A stretch of 64,000 nt of DNA from Aphanomyces cochlioides (taxonomy: Eukaryota; Oomycota; Saprolegniomycetes; Saprolegniales; Verrucalvaceae), in the NCBI GenBank assembly GCA_019828595.1, contig JAHQRK010000045.1, forward strand, positions 62,001 to 126,000. Direction: 5' to 3'. Position numbers and translations under genes: made by a program. Shown piece after piece: positions 15,945 to 28,227 of the stretch; position 1 is the first letter of the stretch; every line of letters begins with the position of its first letter. The notes under the pieces were generated by a model. It was not told the origin of the DNA. It saw only the letters and a list, made by a program, of their open reading frames with translations, and did no database searches.

Positions 15945-16855
15945 CCACAAACTGCATCTCGATGCCACTTTCTCTCCACGTTTGGTACCCACGTGCCACA
16001 TGCATATCTCGACCCCATCGAGACACCCACTCGCCACGTCTGGCATGTTTGAAAGGTGTCATGGTCAGGTGGTGGACGACCAAGCACCAACTTGGTCCGA
16101 AATCAACACGCGAGAGTCCCAAGCATACCCCACAAACTGCATCTCGATGCCACTTTCTCTCCACGTTTGGTACCCACGTGCCACATGCATATCTCGACCC
16201 CATCGAGACACCCACTCGCCACGTCTGGCATGTTTGAAAGGTGTCATGGTCAGGTGGTGGACGACCAAGCACCAACTTGGTCCGAAATCAACACGCGAGA
16301 GTCCCAAGCATACCCCACAAACTGCATCTCGATGCCACTTTCTCTCCACGTTTGGTACCCACGTGCCACATGCATATCTCGACCCCATCGAGACACCCAC
16401 TCGCCACAAACTGCATCTCGATGCCACTTTCTCTCCACGTTTGGTACCCACGTGCCACATGCATATCTCGACCCCATCGAGACACCCACTCGCCACAAAC
16501 TGCATCTCGATGCCACTTTCTCTCCACGTTTGGTACCCACGTGCCACATGCATATCTCGACCCCATCGAGACACCCACTCGCCACGTCTGGCATGTTTGA
16601 AAGGTGTCATGGTCAGGTGGTGGACGACCAAGCACCAACTTGGTCCGAAATCAACACGCGAGAGTCCCAAGCATACCCCACAAACTGCATCTCGATGCCA
16701 CTTTCTCTCCACGTTTGGTACCCACGTGCCACATGCATATCTCGACCCCATCGAGACACCCACTCGCCACAAACTGCATCTCGATGCCACTTTCTCTCCA
16801 CGTTTGGTACCCACGTGCCACATGCATATCTCGACCCCATCGAGACACCCACTCG
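15945..16855. repeat. Cluster of 89-bp short satellite units (four junctions)
   Basis: The same CCAC deletion junction occurs at 15945, 16404, 16493 and 16767. The copies at 16404 and 16493 are directly adjacent 89-bp units. Identical junctions interspersed with full 185-bp monomers indicate that one deletion event was spread by unequal exchange, not repeated independently. Confidence 0.9.
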
Positions 16856-19260
16856 CCACGTCTGGCATGTTTGAAAGGTGTCATGGTCAGGTGGTGGACG
16901 ACCAAGCACCAACTTGGTCCGAAATCAACACGCGAGAGTCCCAAGCATACCCCACAAACTGCATCTCGATGCCACTTTCTCTCCACGTTTGGTACCCACG
17001 TGCCACATGCATATCTCGACCCCATCGAGACACCCACTCGCCACGTCTGGCATGTTTGAAAGGTGTCATGGTCAGGTGGTGGACGACCAAGCACCAACTT
17101 GGTCCGAAATCAACACGCGAGAGTCCCAAGCATACCCCACAAACTGCATCTCGATGCCACTTTCTCTCCACGTTTGGTACCCACGTGCCACATGCATATC
17201 TCGACCCCATCGAGACACCCACTCGCCACGTCTGGCATGTTTGAAAGGTGTCATGGTCAGGTGGTGGACGACCAAGCACCAACTTGGTCCGAAATCAACA
17301 CGCGAGAGTCCCAAGCATACCCCACAAACTGCATCTCGATGCCACTTTCTCTCCACGTTTGGTACCCACGTGCCACATGCATATCTCGACCCCATCGAGA
17401 CACCCACTCGCCACGTCTGGCATGTTTGAAAGGTGTCATGGTCAGGTGGTGGACGACCAAGCACCAACTTGGTCCGAAATCAACACGCGAGAGTCCCAAG
17501 CATACCCCACAAACTGCATCTCGATGCCACTTTCTCTCCACGTTTGGTACCCACGTGCCACATGCATATCTCGACCCCATCGAGACACCCACTCGCCACG
17601 TCTGGCATGTTTGAAAGGTGTCATGGTCAGGTGGTGGACGACCAAGCACCAACTTGGTCCGAAATCAACACGCGAGAGTCCCAAGCATACCCCACAAACT
17701 GCATCTCGATGCCACTTTCTCTCCACGTTTGGTACCCACGTGCCACATGCATATCTCGACCCCATCGAGACACCCACTCGCCACGTCTGGCATGTTTGAA
17801 AGGTGTCATGGTCAGGTGGTGGACGACCAAGCACCAACTTGGTCCGAAATCAACACGCGAGAGTCCCAAGCATACCCCACAAACTGCATCTCGATGCCAC
17901 TTTCTCTCCACGTTTGGTACCCACGTGCCACATGCATATCTCGACCCCATCGAGACACCCACTCGCCACGTCTGGCATGTTTGAAAGGTGTCATGGTCAG
18001 GTGGTGGACGACCAAGCACCAACTTGGTCCGAAATCAACACGCGAGAGTCCCAAGCATACCCCACAAACTGCATCTCGATGCCACTTTCTCTCCACGTTT
18101 GGTACCCACGTGCCACATGCATATCTCGACCCCATCGAGACACCCACTCGCCACGTCTGGCATGTTTGAAAGGTGTCATGGTCAGGTGGTGGACGACCAA
18201 GCACCAACTTGGTCCGAAATCAACACGCGAGAGTCCCAAGCATACCCCACAAACTGCATCTCGATGCCACTTTCTCTCCACGTTTGGTACCCACGTGCCA
18301 CATGCATATCTCGACCCCATCGAGACACCCACTCGCCACGTCTGGCATGTTTGAAAGGTGTCATGGTCAGGTGGTGGACGACCAAGCACCAACTTGGTCC
18401 GAAATCAACACGCGAGAGTCCCAAGCATACCCCACAAACTGCATCTCGATGCCACTTTCTCTCCACGTTTGGTACCCACGTGCCACATGCATATCTCGAC
18501 CCCATCGAGACACCCACTCGCCACGTCTGGCATGTTTGAAAGGTGTCATGGTCAGGTGGTGGACGACCAAGCACCAACTTGGTCCGAAATCAACACGCGA
18601 GAGTCCCAAGCATACCCCACAAACTGCATCTCGATGCCACTTTCTCTCCACGTTTGGTACCCACGTGCCACATGCATATCTCGACCCCATCGAGACACCC
18701 ACTCGCCACGTCTGGCATGTTTGAAAGGTGTCATGGTCAGGTGGTGGACGACCAAGCACCAACTTGGTCCGAAATCAACACGCGAGAGTCCCAAGCATAC
18801 CCCACAAACTGCATCTCGATGCCACTTTCTCTCCACGTTTGGTACCCACGTGCCACATGCATATCTCGACCCCATCGAGACACCCACTCGCCACGTCTGG
18901 CATGTTTGAAAGGTGTCATGGTCAGGTGGTGGACGACCAAGCACCAACTTGGTCCGAAATCAACACGCGAGAGTCCCAAGCATACCCCACAAACTGCATC
19001 TCGATGCCACTTTCTCTCCACGTTTGGTACCCACGTGCCACATGCATATCTCGACCCCATCGAGACACCCACTCGCCACGTCTGGCATGTTTGAAAGGTG
19101 TCATGGTCAGGTGGTGGACGACCAAGCACCAACTTGGTCCGAAATCAACACGCGAGAGTCCCAAGCATACCCCACAAACTGCATCTCGATGCCACTTTCT
19201 CTCCACGTTTGGTACCCACGTGCCACATGCATATCTCGACCCCATCGAGACACCCACTCG

Positions 19261-20815
19261 CCACAAACTGCATCTCGATGCCACTTTCTCTCCACGTTTG
19301 GTACCCACGTGCCACATGCATATCTCGACCCCATCGAGACACCCACTCGCCACGTCTGGCATGTTTGAAAGGTGTCATGGTCAGGTGGTGGACGACCAAG
19401 CACCAACTTGGTCCGAAATCAACACGCGAGAGTCCCAAGCATACCCCACAAACTGCATCTCGATGCCACTTTCTCTCCACGTTTGGTACCCACGTGCCAC
19501 ATGCATATCTCGACCCCATCGAGACACCCACTCGCCACGTCTGGCATGTTTGAAAGGTGTCATGGTCAGGTGGTGGACGACCAAGCACCAACTTGGTCCG
19601 AAATCAACACGCGAGAGTCCCAAGCATACCCCACAAACTGCATCTCGATGCCACTTTCTCTCCACGTTTGGTACCCACGTGCCACATGCATATCTCGACC
19701 CCATCGAGACACCCACTCGCCACGTCTGGCATGTTTGAAAGGTGTCATGGTCAGGTGGTGGACGACCAAGCACCAACTTGGTCCGAAATCAACACGCGAG
19801 AGTCCCAAGCATACCCCACAAACTGCATCTCGATGCCACTTTCTCTCCACGTTTGGTACCCACGTGCCACATGCATATCTCGACCCCATCGAGACACCCA
19901 CTCGCCACAAACTGCATCTCGATGCCACTTTCTCTCCACGTTTGGTACCCACGTGCCACATGCATATCTCGACCCCATCGAGACACCCACTCGCCACGTC
20001 TGGCATGTTTGAAAGGTGTCATGGTCAGGTGGTGGACGACCAAGCACCAACTTGGTCCGAAATCAACACGCGAGAGTCCCAAGCATACCCCACAAACTGC
20101 ATCTCGATGCCACTTTCTCTCCACGTTTGGTACCCACGTGCCACATGCATATCTCGACCCCATCGAGACACCCACTCGCCACAAACTGCATCTCGATGCC
20201 ACTTTCTCTCCACGTTTGGTACCCACGTGCCACATGCATATCTCGACCCCATCGAGACACCCACTCGCCACGTCTGGCATGTTTGAAAGGTGTCATGGTC
20301 AGGTGGTGGACGACCAAGCACCAACTTGGTCCGAAATCAACACGCGAGAGTCCCAAGCATACCCCACAAACTGCATCTCGATGCCACTTTCTCTCCACGT
20401 TTGGTACCCACGTGCCACATGCATATCTCTCCCCATCGAGACACCCACTCGCCACAAACTGCATCTCGATGCCACTTTCTCTCCACGTTTGGTACCCACG
20501 TGCCACATGCATATCTCGACCCCATCGAGACACCCACTCGCCACGTCTGGCATGTTTGAAAGGTGTCATGGTCAGGTGGTGGACGACCAAGCACCAACTT
20601 GGTCCGAAATCAACACGCGAGAGTCCCAAGCATACCCCACAAACTGCATCTCGATGCCACTTTCTCTCCACGTTTGGTACCCACGTGCCACATGCATATC
20701 TCGACCCCATCGAGACACCCACTCGCCACAAACTGCATCTCGATGCCACTTTCTCTCCACGTTTGGTACCCACGTGCCACATGCATATCTCGACCCCATC
20801 GAGACACCCACTCGC
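19261..20815. repeat. Second cluster of 89-bp short satellite units (five junctions)
   Basis: Deletion junctions lie at 19261, 19905, 20179, 20452 and 20726. Several are spaced 274 or 273 bp apart (185+89), so this stretch is a local higher-order array of long-short dimers. One member near 20430 also has ATATCTCTCCCC in place of ATATCTCGACCCC, which destroys one arm of the TCTCGA/TCGAGA hairpin. Confidence 0.9.
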
Positions 20816-23800
20816 CACGTCTGGCATGTTTGAAAGGTGTCATGGTCAGGTGGTGGACGACCAAGCACCAACTTGGTCCGAAATCAACACGCGAGAGTCC
20901 CAAGCATACCCCACAAACTGCATCTCGATGCCACTTTCTCTCCACGTTTGGTACCCACGTGCCACATGCATATCTCGACCCCATCGAGACACCCACTCGC
21001 CACGTCTGGCATGTTTGAAAGGTGTCATGGTCAGGTGGTGGACGACCAAGCACCAACTTGGTCCGAAATCAACACGCGAGAGTCCCAAGCATACCCCACA
21101 AACTGCATCTCGATGCCACTTTCTCTCCACGTTTGGTACCCACGTGCCACATGCATATCTCGACCCCATCGAGACACCCACTCGCCACGTCTGGCATGTT
21201 TGAAAGGTGTCATGGTCAGGTGGTGGACGACCAAGCACCAACTTGGTCCGAAATCAACACGCGAGAGTCCCAAGCATACCCCACAAACTGCATCTCGATG
21301 CCACTTTCTCTCCACGTTTGGTACCCACGTGCCACATGCATATCTCGACCCCATCGAGACACCCACTCGCCACGTCTGGCATGTTTGAAAGGTGTCATGG
21401 TCAGGTGGTGGACGACCAAGCACCAACTTGGTCCGAAATCAACACGCGAGAGTCCCAAGCATACCCCACAAACTGCATCTCGATGCCACTTTCTCTCCAC
21501 GTTTGGTACCCACGTGCCACATGCATATCTCGACCCCATCGAGACACCCACTCGCCACGTCTGGCATGTTTGAAAGGTGTCATGGTCAGGTGGTGGACGA
21601 CCAAGCACCAACTTGGTCCGAAATCAACACGCGAGAGTCCCAAGCATACCCCACAAACTGCATCTCGATGCCACTTTCTCTCCACGTTTGGTACCCACGT
21701 GCCACATGCATATCTCGACCCCATCGAGACACCCACTCGCCACGTCTGGCATGTTTGAAAGGTGTCATGGTCAGGTGGTGGACGACCAAGCACCAACTTG
21801 GTCCGAAATCAACACGCGAGAGTCCCAAGCATACCCCACAAACTGCATCTCGATGCCACTTTCTCTCCACGTTTGGTACCCACGTGCCACATGCATATCT
21901 CGACCCCATCGAGACACCCACTCGCCACGTCTGGCATGTTTGAAAGGTGTCATGGTCAGGTGGTGGACGACCAAGCACCAACTTGGTCCGAAATCAACAC
22001 GCGATAGTCCCAAGCATACCCCACAAACTGCATCTCGATGCCACTTTCTCTCCACGTTTGGTACCCACGTGCCACATGCATATCTCGACCCCATCGAGAC
22101 ACCCACTCGCCACGTCTGGCATGTTTGAAAGGTGTCATGGTCAGGTGGTGGACGACCAAGCACCAACTTGGTCCGAAATCAACACGCGAGAGTCCCAAGC
22201 ATACCCCACAAACTGCATCTCGATGCCACTTTCTCTCCACGTTTGGTACCCACGTGCCACATGCATATCTCGACCCCGTCGAGACACCCACTCGCCACGT
22301 CTGGCATGTTTGAAAGGTGTCATGGTCAGGTGGTGGACGACCAAGCACCAACTTGGTCCGAAATCAACACGCGAGAGTCCCAAGCATACCCCACAAACTG
22401 CATCTCGATGCCACTTTCTCTCCACGTTTGGTACCCACGTGCCACATGCATATCTCGACCCCATCGAGACACCCACTCGCCACGTCTGGCATGTTTGAAA
22501 GGTGTCATGGTCAGGTGGTGGACGACCAAGCACCAACTTGGTCCGAAATCAACACGCGAGAGTCCCAAGCATACCCCACAAACTGCATCTCGATGCCACT
22601 TTCTCTCCACGTTTGGTACCCACGTGCCACATGCATATCTCGACCCCATCGAGACACCCACTCGCCACGTCTGGCATGTTTGAAAGGTGTCATGGTCAGG
22701 TGGTGGATGACCAAGCACCAACTTGGTCCGAAATCAACACGCGAGAGTCCCAAGCATACCCCACAAACTGCATCTCGATGCCACTTTCTCTCCACGTTTG
22801 GTACCCACGTGCCACATGCATATCTCGACCCCATCGAGACACCCACTCGCCACGTCTGGCATGTTTGAAAGGTGTCATGGTCAGGTGGTGGACGACCAAG
22901 CACCAACTTGGTCCGAAATCAACACGCGAGTCCCAAGCATACCCCACAAACTGCATCTCGATGCCACTTTCTCTCCACGTTTGGTACCCACGTGCCACAT
23001 GCATATCTCGACCCCATCGAGACACCCACTCGCCACGTCTGGCATGTTTGAAAGGTGTCATGGTCAGGTGGTGGACGACCAAGCACCAACTTGGTCCGAA
23101 ATCAACACGCGAGAGTCCCAAGCATACCCCACAAACTGCATCTCGATGCCACTTTCTCTCCACGTTTGGTACCCACGTGCCACATGCATATCTCGACCCC
23201 ATCGAGACACCCACTCGCCACGTCTGGCATGTTTGAAAGGTGTCATGGTCAGGTGGTGGACGACCAAGCACCAACTTGGTCCGAAATCAACACGCGAGAG
23301 TCCCAAGCATACCCCACAAACTGCATCTCGATGCCACTTTCTCTCCACGTTTGGTACCCACGTGCCACATGCATATCTCGACCCCATCGAGACACCCACT
23401 CGCCACGTCTGGCATGTTTGAAAGGTGTCATGGTCAGGTGGTGGACGACCAAGCACCAACTTGGTCCGAAATCAACACGCGAGAGTCCCAAGCATACCCC
23501 ACAAACTGCATCTCGATGCCACTTTCTCTCCACGTTTGGTACCCACGTGCCACATGCATATCTCGACCCCATCGAGACACCCACTCGCCACGTCTGGCAT
23601 GTTTGAAAGGTGTCATGGTCAGGTGGTGGACGACCAAGCACCAACTTGGTCCGAAATCAACACGCGAGAGTCCCAAGCATACCCCACAAACTGCATCTCG
23701 ATGCCACTTTCTCTCCACGTTTGGTACCCACGTGCCACATGCATATCTCGACCCCATCGAGACACCCACTCGCCACGTCTGGCATGTTTGAAAGGTGTCA

Positions 23801-26132
23801 TGGTCAGGTGGTGGACGACCAAGCACCAACTTGGTCCGAAATCAACACGCGAGAGTCCCAAGCATACCCCACAAACTGCATCTCGATGCCACTTTCTCTC
23901 CACGTTTGGTACCCACGTGCCACACATGCATATCTCGACCCCATCGAGACACCCACTCGCCACGTCTGGCATGTTTGAAAGGTGTCATGGTCAGGTGGTG
24001 GACGACCAAGCACCAACTTGGTCCGAAATCAACACGCGAGAGTCCCAAGCATACCCCACAAACTGCATCTCGATGCCACTTTCTCTCCACGTTTGGTACC
24101 CACGTGCCACATGCATATCTCGACCCCATCGAGACACCCACTCGCCACGTCTGGCATGTTTGAAAGGTGTCATGGTCAGGTGGTGGACGACCAAGCACCA
24201 ACTTGGTCCGAAATCAACACGCGAGAGTCCCAAGCATACCCCACAAACTGCATCTCGATGCCACTTTCTCTCCACGTTTGGTACCCACGTGCCACATGCA
24301 TATCTCGACCCCATCGAGACACCCACTCGCCACGTCTGGCATGTTTGAAAGGTGTCATGGTCAGGTGGTGGACGACCAAGCACCAACTTGGTCCGAAATC
24401 AACACGCGATAGTCCCAAGCATACCCCACAAACTGCATCTCGATGCCACTTTCTCTCCACGTTTGGTACCCACGTGCCACATGCATATCTCGACCCCATC
24501 GAGACACCCACTCGCCACGTCTGGCATGTTTGAAAGGTGTCATGGTCAGGTGGTGGACGACCAAGCACCAACTTGGTCCGAAATCAACACGCGAGAGTCC
24601 CAAGCATACCCCACAAACTGCATCTCGATGCCACTTTCTCTCCACGTTTGGTACCCACGTGCCACATGCATATCTCGACCCCATCGAGACACCCACTCGC
24701 CACGTCTGGCATGTTTGAAAGGTGTCATGGTCAGGTGGTGGACGACCAAGCACCAACTTGGTCCGAAATCAACACGCGAGAGTCCCAAGCATACCCCACA
24801 AACTGCATCTCGATGCCACTTTCTCTCCACGTTTGGTACCCACGTGCCACATGCATATCTCGACCCCATCGAGACACCCACTCGCCACGTCTGGCATGTT
24901 TGAAAGGTGTCATGGTCAGGTGGTGGACGACCAAGCACCAACTTGGTCCGAAATCAACACGCGAGAGTCCCAAGCATACCCCACAAACTGCATCTCGATG
25001 CCACTTTCTCTCCACGTTTGGTACCCACGTGCCACATGCATATCTCGACCCCATCGAGACACCCACTCGCCACGTCTGGCATGTTTGAAAGGTGTCATGG
25101 TCAGGTGGTGGACGACCAAGCACCAACTTGGTCCGAAATCAACACGCGAGAGTCCCAAGCATACCCCACAAACTGCATCTCGATGCCACTTTCTCTCCAC
25201 GTTTGGTACCCACGTGCCACATGCATATCTCGACCCCATCGAGACACCCACTCGCCACGTCTGGCATGTTTGAAAGGTGTCATGGTCAGGTGGTGGACGA
25301 CCAAGCACCAACTTGGTCCGAAATCAACACGCGAGCGTCCCAAGCATACCCCACAAACTGCATCTCGATGCCACTTTCTCTCCACGTTTGGTACCCACGT
25401 GCCACATGCATATCTCGACCTCATCGAGACACCCACTCGCCACGTCTGGCATGTTTGAAAGGTGTCATGGTCAGGTGGTGGACGACCAAGCACCAACTTG
25501 GTCCGAAATCAACACGCGAGAGTCCCAAGCATACCCCACAAACTGCATCTCGATGCCACTTTCTCTCCACGTTTGGTACCCACGTGCCACATGCATATCT
25601 CGACCCCGTCGAGACACCCACTCGCCACGTCTGGCATGTTTGAAAGGTGTCATGGTCAGGTGGTGGACGACCAAGCACCAACTTGGTCCGAAATCAACAC
25701 GCGAGAGTCCCAAGCATACCCCACAAACTGCATCTCGATGCCACTTTCTCTCCACGTTTGGTACCCACGTGCCACATGCATATCTCGACCCCATCGAGAC
25801 ACCCACTCGCCACGTCTGGCATGTTTGAAAGGTGTCATGGTCAGGTGGTGGACGACCAAGCACCAACTTGGTCCGAAATCAACACGCGAGAGTCCCAAGC
25901 ATACCCCACAAACTGCATCTCGATGCCACTTTCTCTCTCCACGTTTGGTACCCACGTGCCACATGCATATCTCGACCCCATCGAGACACCCACTCGCCAC
26001 GTCTGGCATGTTTGAAAGGTGTCATGGTCAGGTGGTGGACGACCAAGCACCAACTTGGTCCGAAATCAACACGCGAGAGTCCCAAGCATACCCCACAAAC
26101 TGCATCTCGATGCCACTTTCTCTCCACTTGGT

Positions 26133-28227
26133 CCCCCCCGTTGTGGTCTCCATCCGGCCATTTTAGTTAGTTTCCTTCGTGTGTAAGCCACTTCAACAAC
26201 ACTTGCAACAACTTGGGCCCTCCGTTGACGCTGTCATTGTCCCACCGAAAGCGGTTCTTCTTGTCACCGGATATTGGCCTACCGTCTTTTGAGTTTAGAT
26301 GCAGTTCTGAACGTGTGAGTGTTCAGGATGCCCATCTAAATTCAGATAAATTTTGACCAATGAAATCTGTTCTTGTCATCTAAAAATTCAGCTAAAATGC
26401 CAGTCGGACACCCACTACTGTTAGACTTGTTGCAGGACAAGCATTCGGCAACAAGAGGGAAATACTGTATATTCTCTATTAAGACGCCTGGTCGACCATG
26501 GCGTCGTATTAGAAAACCTATATACATTTATACTATTAGTTTTGAGGGAAAATATAGAGTGTGAAAGAAATAAAGTCTCTAGGGAATTTCGAACTATGTA
26601 ATCATGCAAGTAAATGGTGAAGCCATTTACGACTAAGACGAAGCTTGTCCTTGTTAGCTACGCCAAACTACACGACAAAAGTGCAGCAGCACGACATTTT
26701 TGCGCAACTTGGACGTGTATTCGTGTAAGGATGGATCATTACGGTTAACCAGAGACTTGATGGTAACGCTAAGCGACGGTCATGAGACCGACATATACTT
26801 CAATACTTTGACGAATTGCATCAATGTATTGTGCTTTGCAACCTATTTGGCTGCCGAATTAGACCCTTAATTTGGCGTGAGACACATACTAAATCCGCTT
26901 ATGGGAATACAATTCTGTGACAGAATAATCTTTATTCGGCCATGAATTATGGCCTGTCGAGTAATAAAATTAGATTGAATGAAGACGGTTTCATCGGGCA
27001 CTGCTCATCATATGCAATCAAATCAACGATGATGCTCGTCTGTGGCTCAGCATTTTGAAATCTGTCAATACACTCCCTCGACGTTGCATTAATCAGTGTC
27101 ACATTATCCTAAATCTGTCGTTACAGCCGTATAAATCGGGCGATTTAAACCCGGAATGGCCAAATAAGTTGCAAGGTAAATATATGTATACTAGGTAAGT
27201 ATAAGGTTGGTGGGAAATACCTTCGGGTTGGTCATTATTGACTAGTTATCCGGAAAACGGATAAGATAATCTACCAAGAAAAAGAGGTTGGAAGCCTCTG
27301 TTTGGTCAAATCAATCGTGTTATTATCCTCTTGATTATTTTCATGGATAGTTACGCCAGTCATGCTCTTCGCCCTGTTTGCTTCCTGTTCAGTCTCTGAG
27401 TGTCTTCCTTTCCTCTTGGAAAATGATATTTATCAAATATATAATATTAAAAAGGTAATCAAATATAGAGTTTAGTCCAAATGATATTACATTTGACGAT
27501 GTAGATGACTCACTTTCGTACTATATATAGAGATTACAGTAAGAAAAAGGGAAAATCACAAAACGTGTACGTAAATTAGGGTTAGGGGTAAAACAACCAT
27601 TCTGAATATTTGTTTTGACAGTGAATTTTTCACCTTTTGTCACAGGAATGATGGTTGTGATACACCTTTCACACAAATTGATAAATTATACTATGTAATA
27701 AAAAAGTATGCGGCAATCAAATGTACATTTCAGAGAAGTTGAAGTACACAGAAATATTCACTTGAAATTTGTATTCTCGTCTGATACGATACATTACAGT
27801 TGTACTACTGGTCTTCATTCATTGGCTGATCGCCAACTATTGACGCGATCTCATTGGCGGGATACATTGCAGGGCATAACCCAATGTCCCAACACAACTT
27901 CCTGAGACCATTATTCAGTTTGCCTTTGGTTGATAACCGCGCAGTTTTAACTGGCGAATCAGCGTTGTTTCACTAATTGTTTTGACCAATCAACGGCCCG
28001 TAACTCGAAAATAGAAGTTTACATTGGGTCGTATTTCCCAAATGTACATTTCATTTCCGCACAGAGTAGTACACGTTTTTACATTTTCCCAAAGAAAAAT
28101 GACTTCTGCGAAGAATGCATCCCACACAAAACAAAGCCCTTTGAAGTAACTGCCGACAGCCATGGGCACTTTCTTTCCATTGGCGTTGTAGAGCCATCGT
28201 TCGTTTCTTTTGGCGTAGTTGTCGAAA
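26133..28227. other. Gene-free stretch between satellite and first gene
   Basis: The array stops abruptly inside a monomer at CTCCACTTGG, followed by a C-run and AT-rich unique DNA. I see no coding region with intron-exon structure like the downstream genes. There is no recognisable transposase, tRNA or rRNA. It holds one copy of the TTATCCGG element (27246-27255) and a short telomere-like tract (27576-27588). Scattered AT-rich words are the only other features. Confidence 0.6.
27576..27588 (+). repeat. Short telomere-like tract
   Basis: The sequence TTAGGGTTAGGGG is about two telomere-type units. Oomycete telomeres are generally reported as TTTAGGG, so the match is only approximate, and two units can occur by chance. 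It lies about 1.4 kb from the edge of the satellite. Confidence 0.3.

Larger units (their letters stand above)
1..26132. repeat. 185-bp tandem satellite array (truncated at left edge)
   Basis: Head-to-tail copies of a 185-bp monomer fill the first 26 kb: about 136 full-length copies plus ten 89-bp short copies. Between about 1.4 and 10.8 kb the copies are almost all identical; the only substitution I noticed is T to G at 5430. Within a monomer (numbered from base 1) there are three ACGT cores (63-66, 76-79, 121-124), the middle one in CCACGTGCC, an ATGCAT palindrome, a hairpin TCTCGA-5 nt-TCGAGA at 92-108, and a hairpin GACCAAG-6 nt-CTTGGTC at 163-182. The only plus-strand stop is a TGA near monomer position 134, and 185 is not a multiple of 3, so long overlapping open frames appear on both strands. 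They are by-products of the repeat, not genes. Monomer length is near a nucleosome repeat, which fits centromeric or subtelomeric satellite, but nothing here proves either. Confidence 0.97.

Noticed and set aside
1..26132. CRISPR-like array
   Set aside because: There are no unique spacers; repeats are contiguous 185-bp monomers in a eukaryotic context.
47..26170. Hundreds of overlapping open reading frames in the satellite, some over 600 codons
   Set aside because: They arise because the monomer has few stops and is not a multiple of three. The same peptides appear in all frames and on both strands, and no start context or intron signals support them.
26342..26609. Overlapping short frames on both strands near 26.4 kb
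   Set aside because: Mutually overlapping frames of about 60 codons with no family features; expected by chance.
27576..27588. Interstitial telomere marking a chromosome fusion
   Set aside because: Only about two units and of a slightly different sequence from the usual oomycete telomere; too short to support a fusion.
27708..27905. 65-codon open frame in the gap after the satellite
   Set aside because: Short, compositionally ordinary and without any recognisable domain or splice partners.
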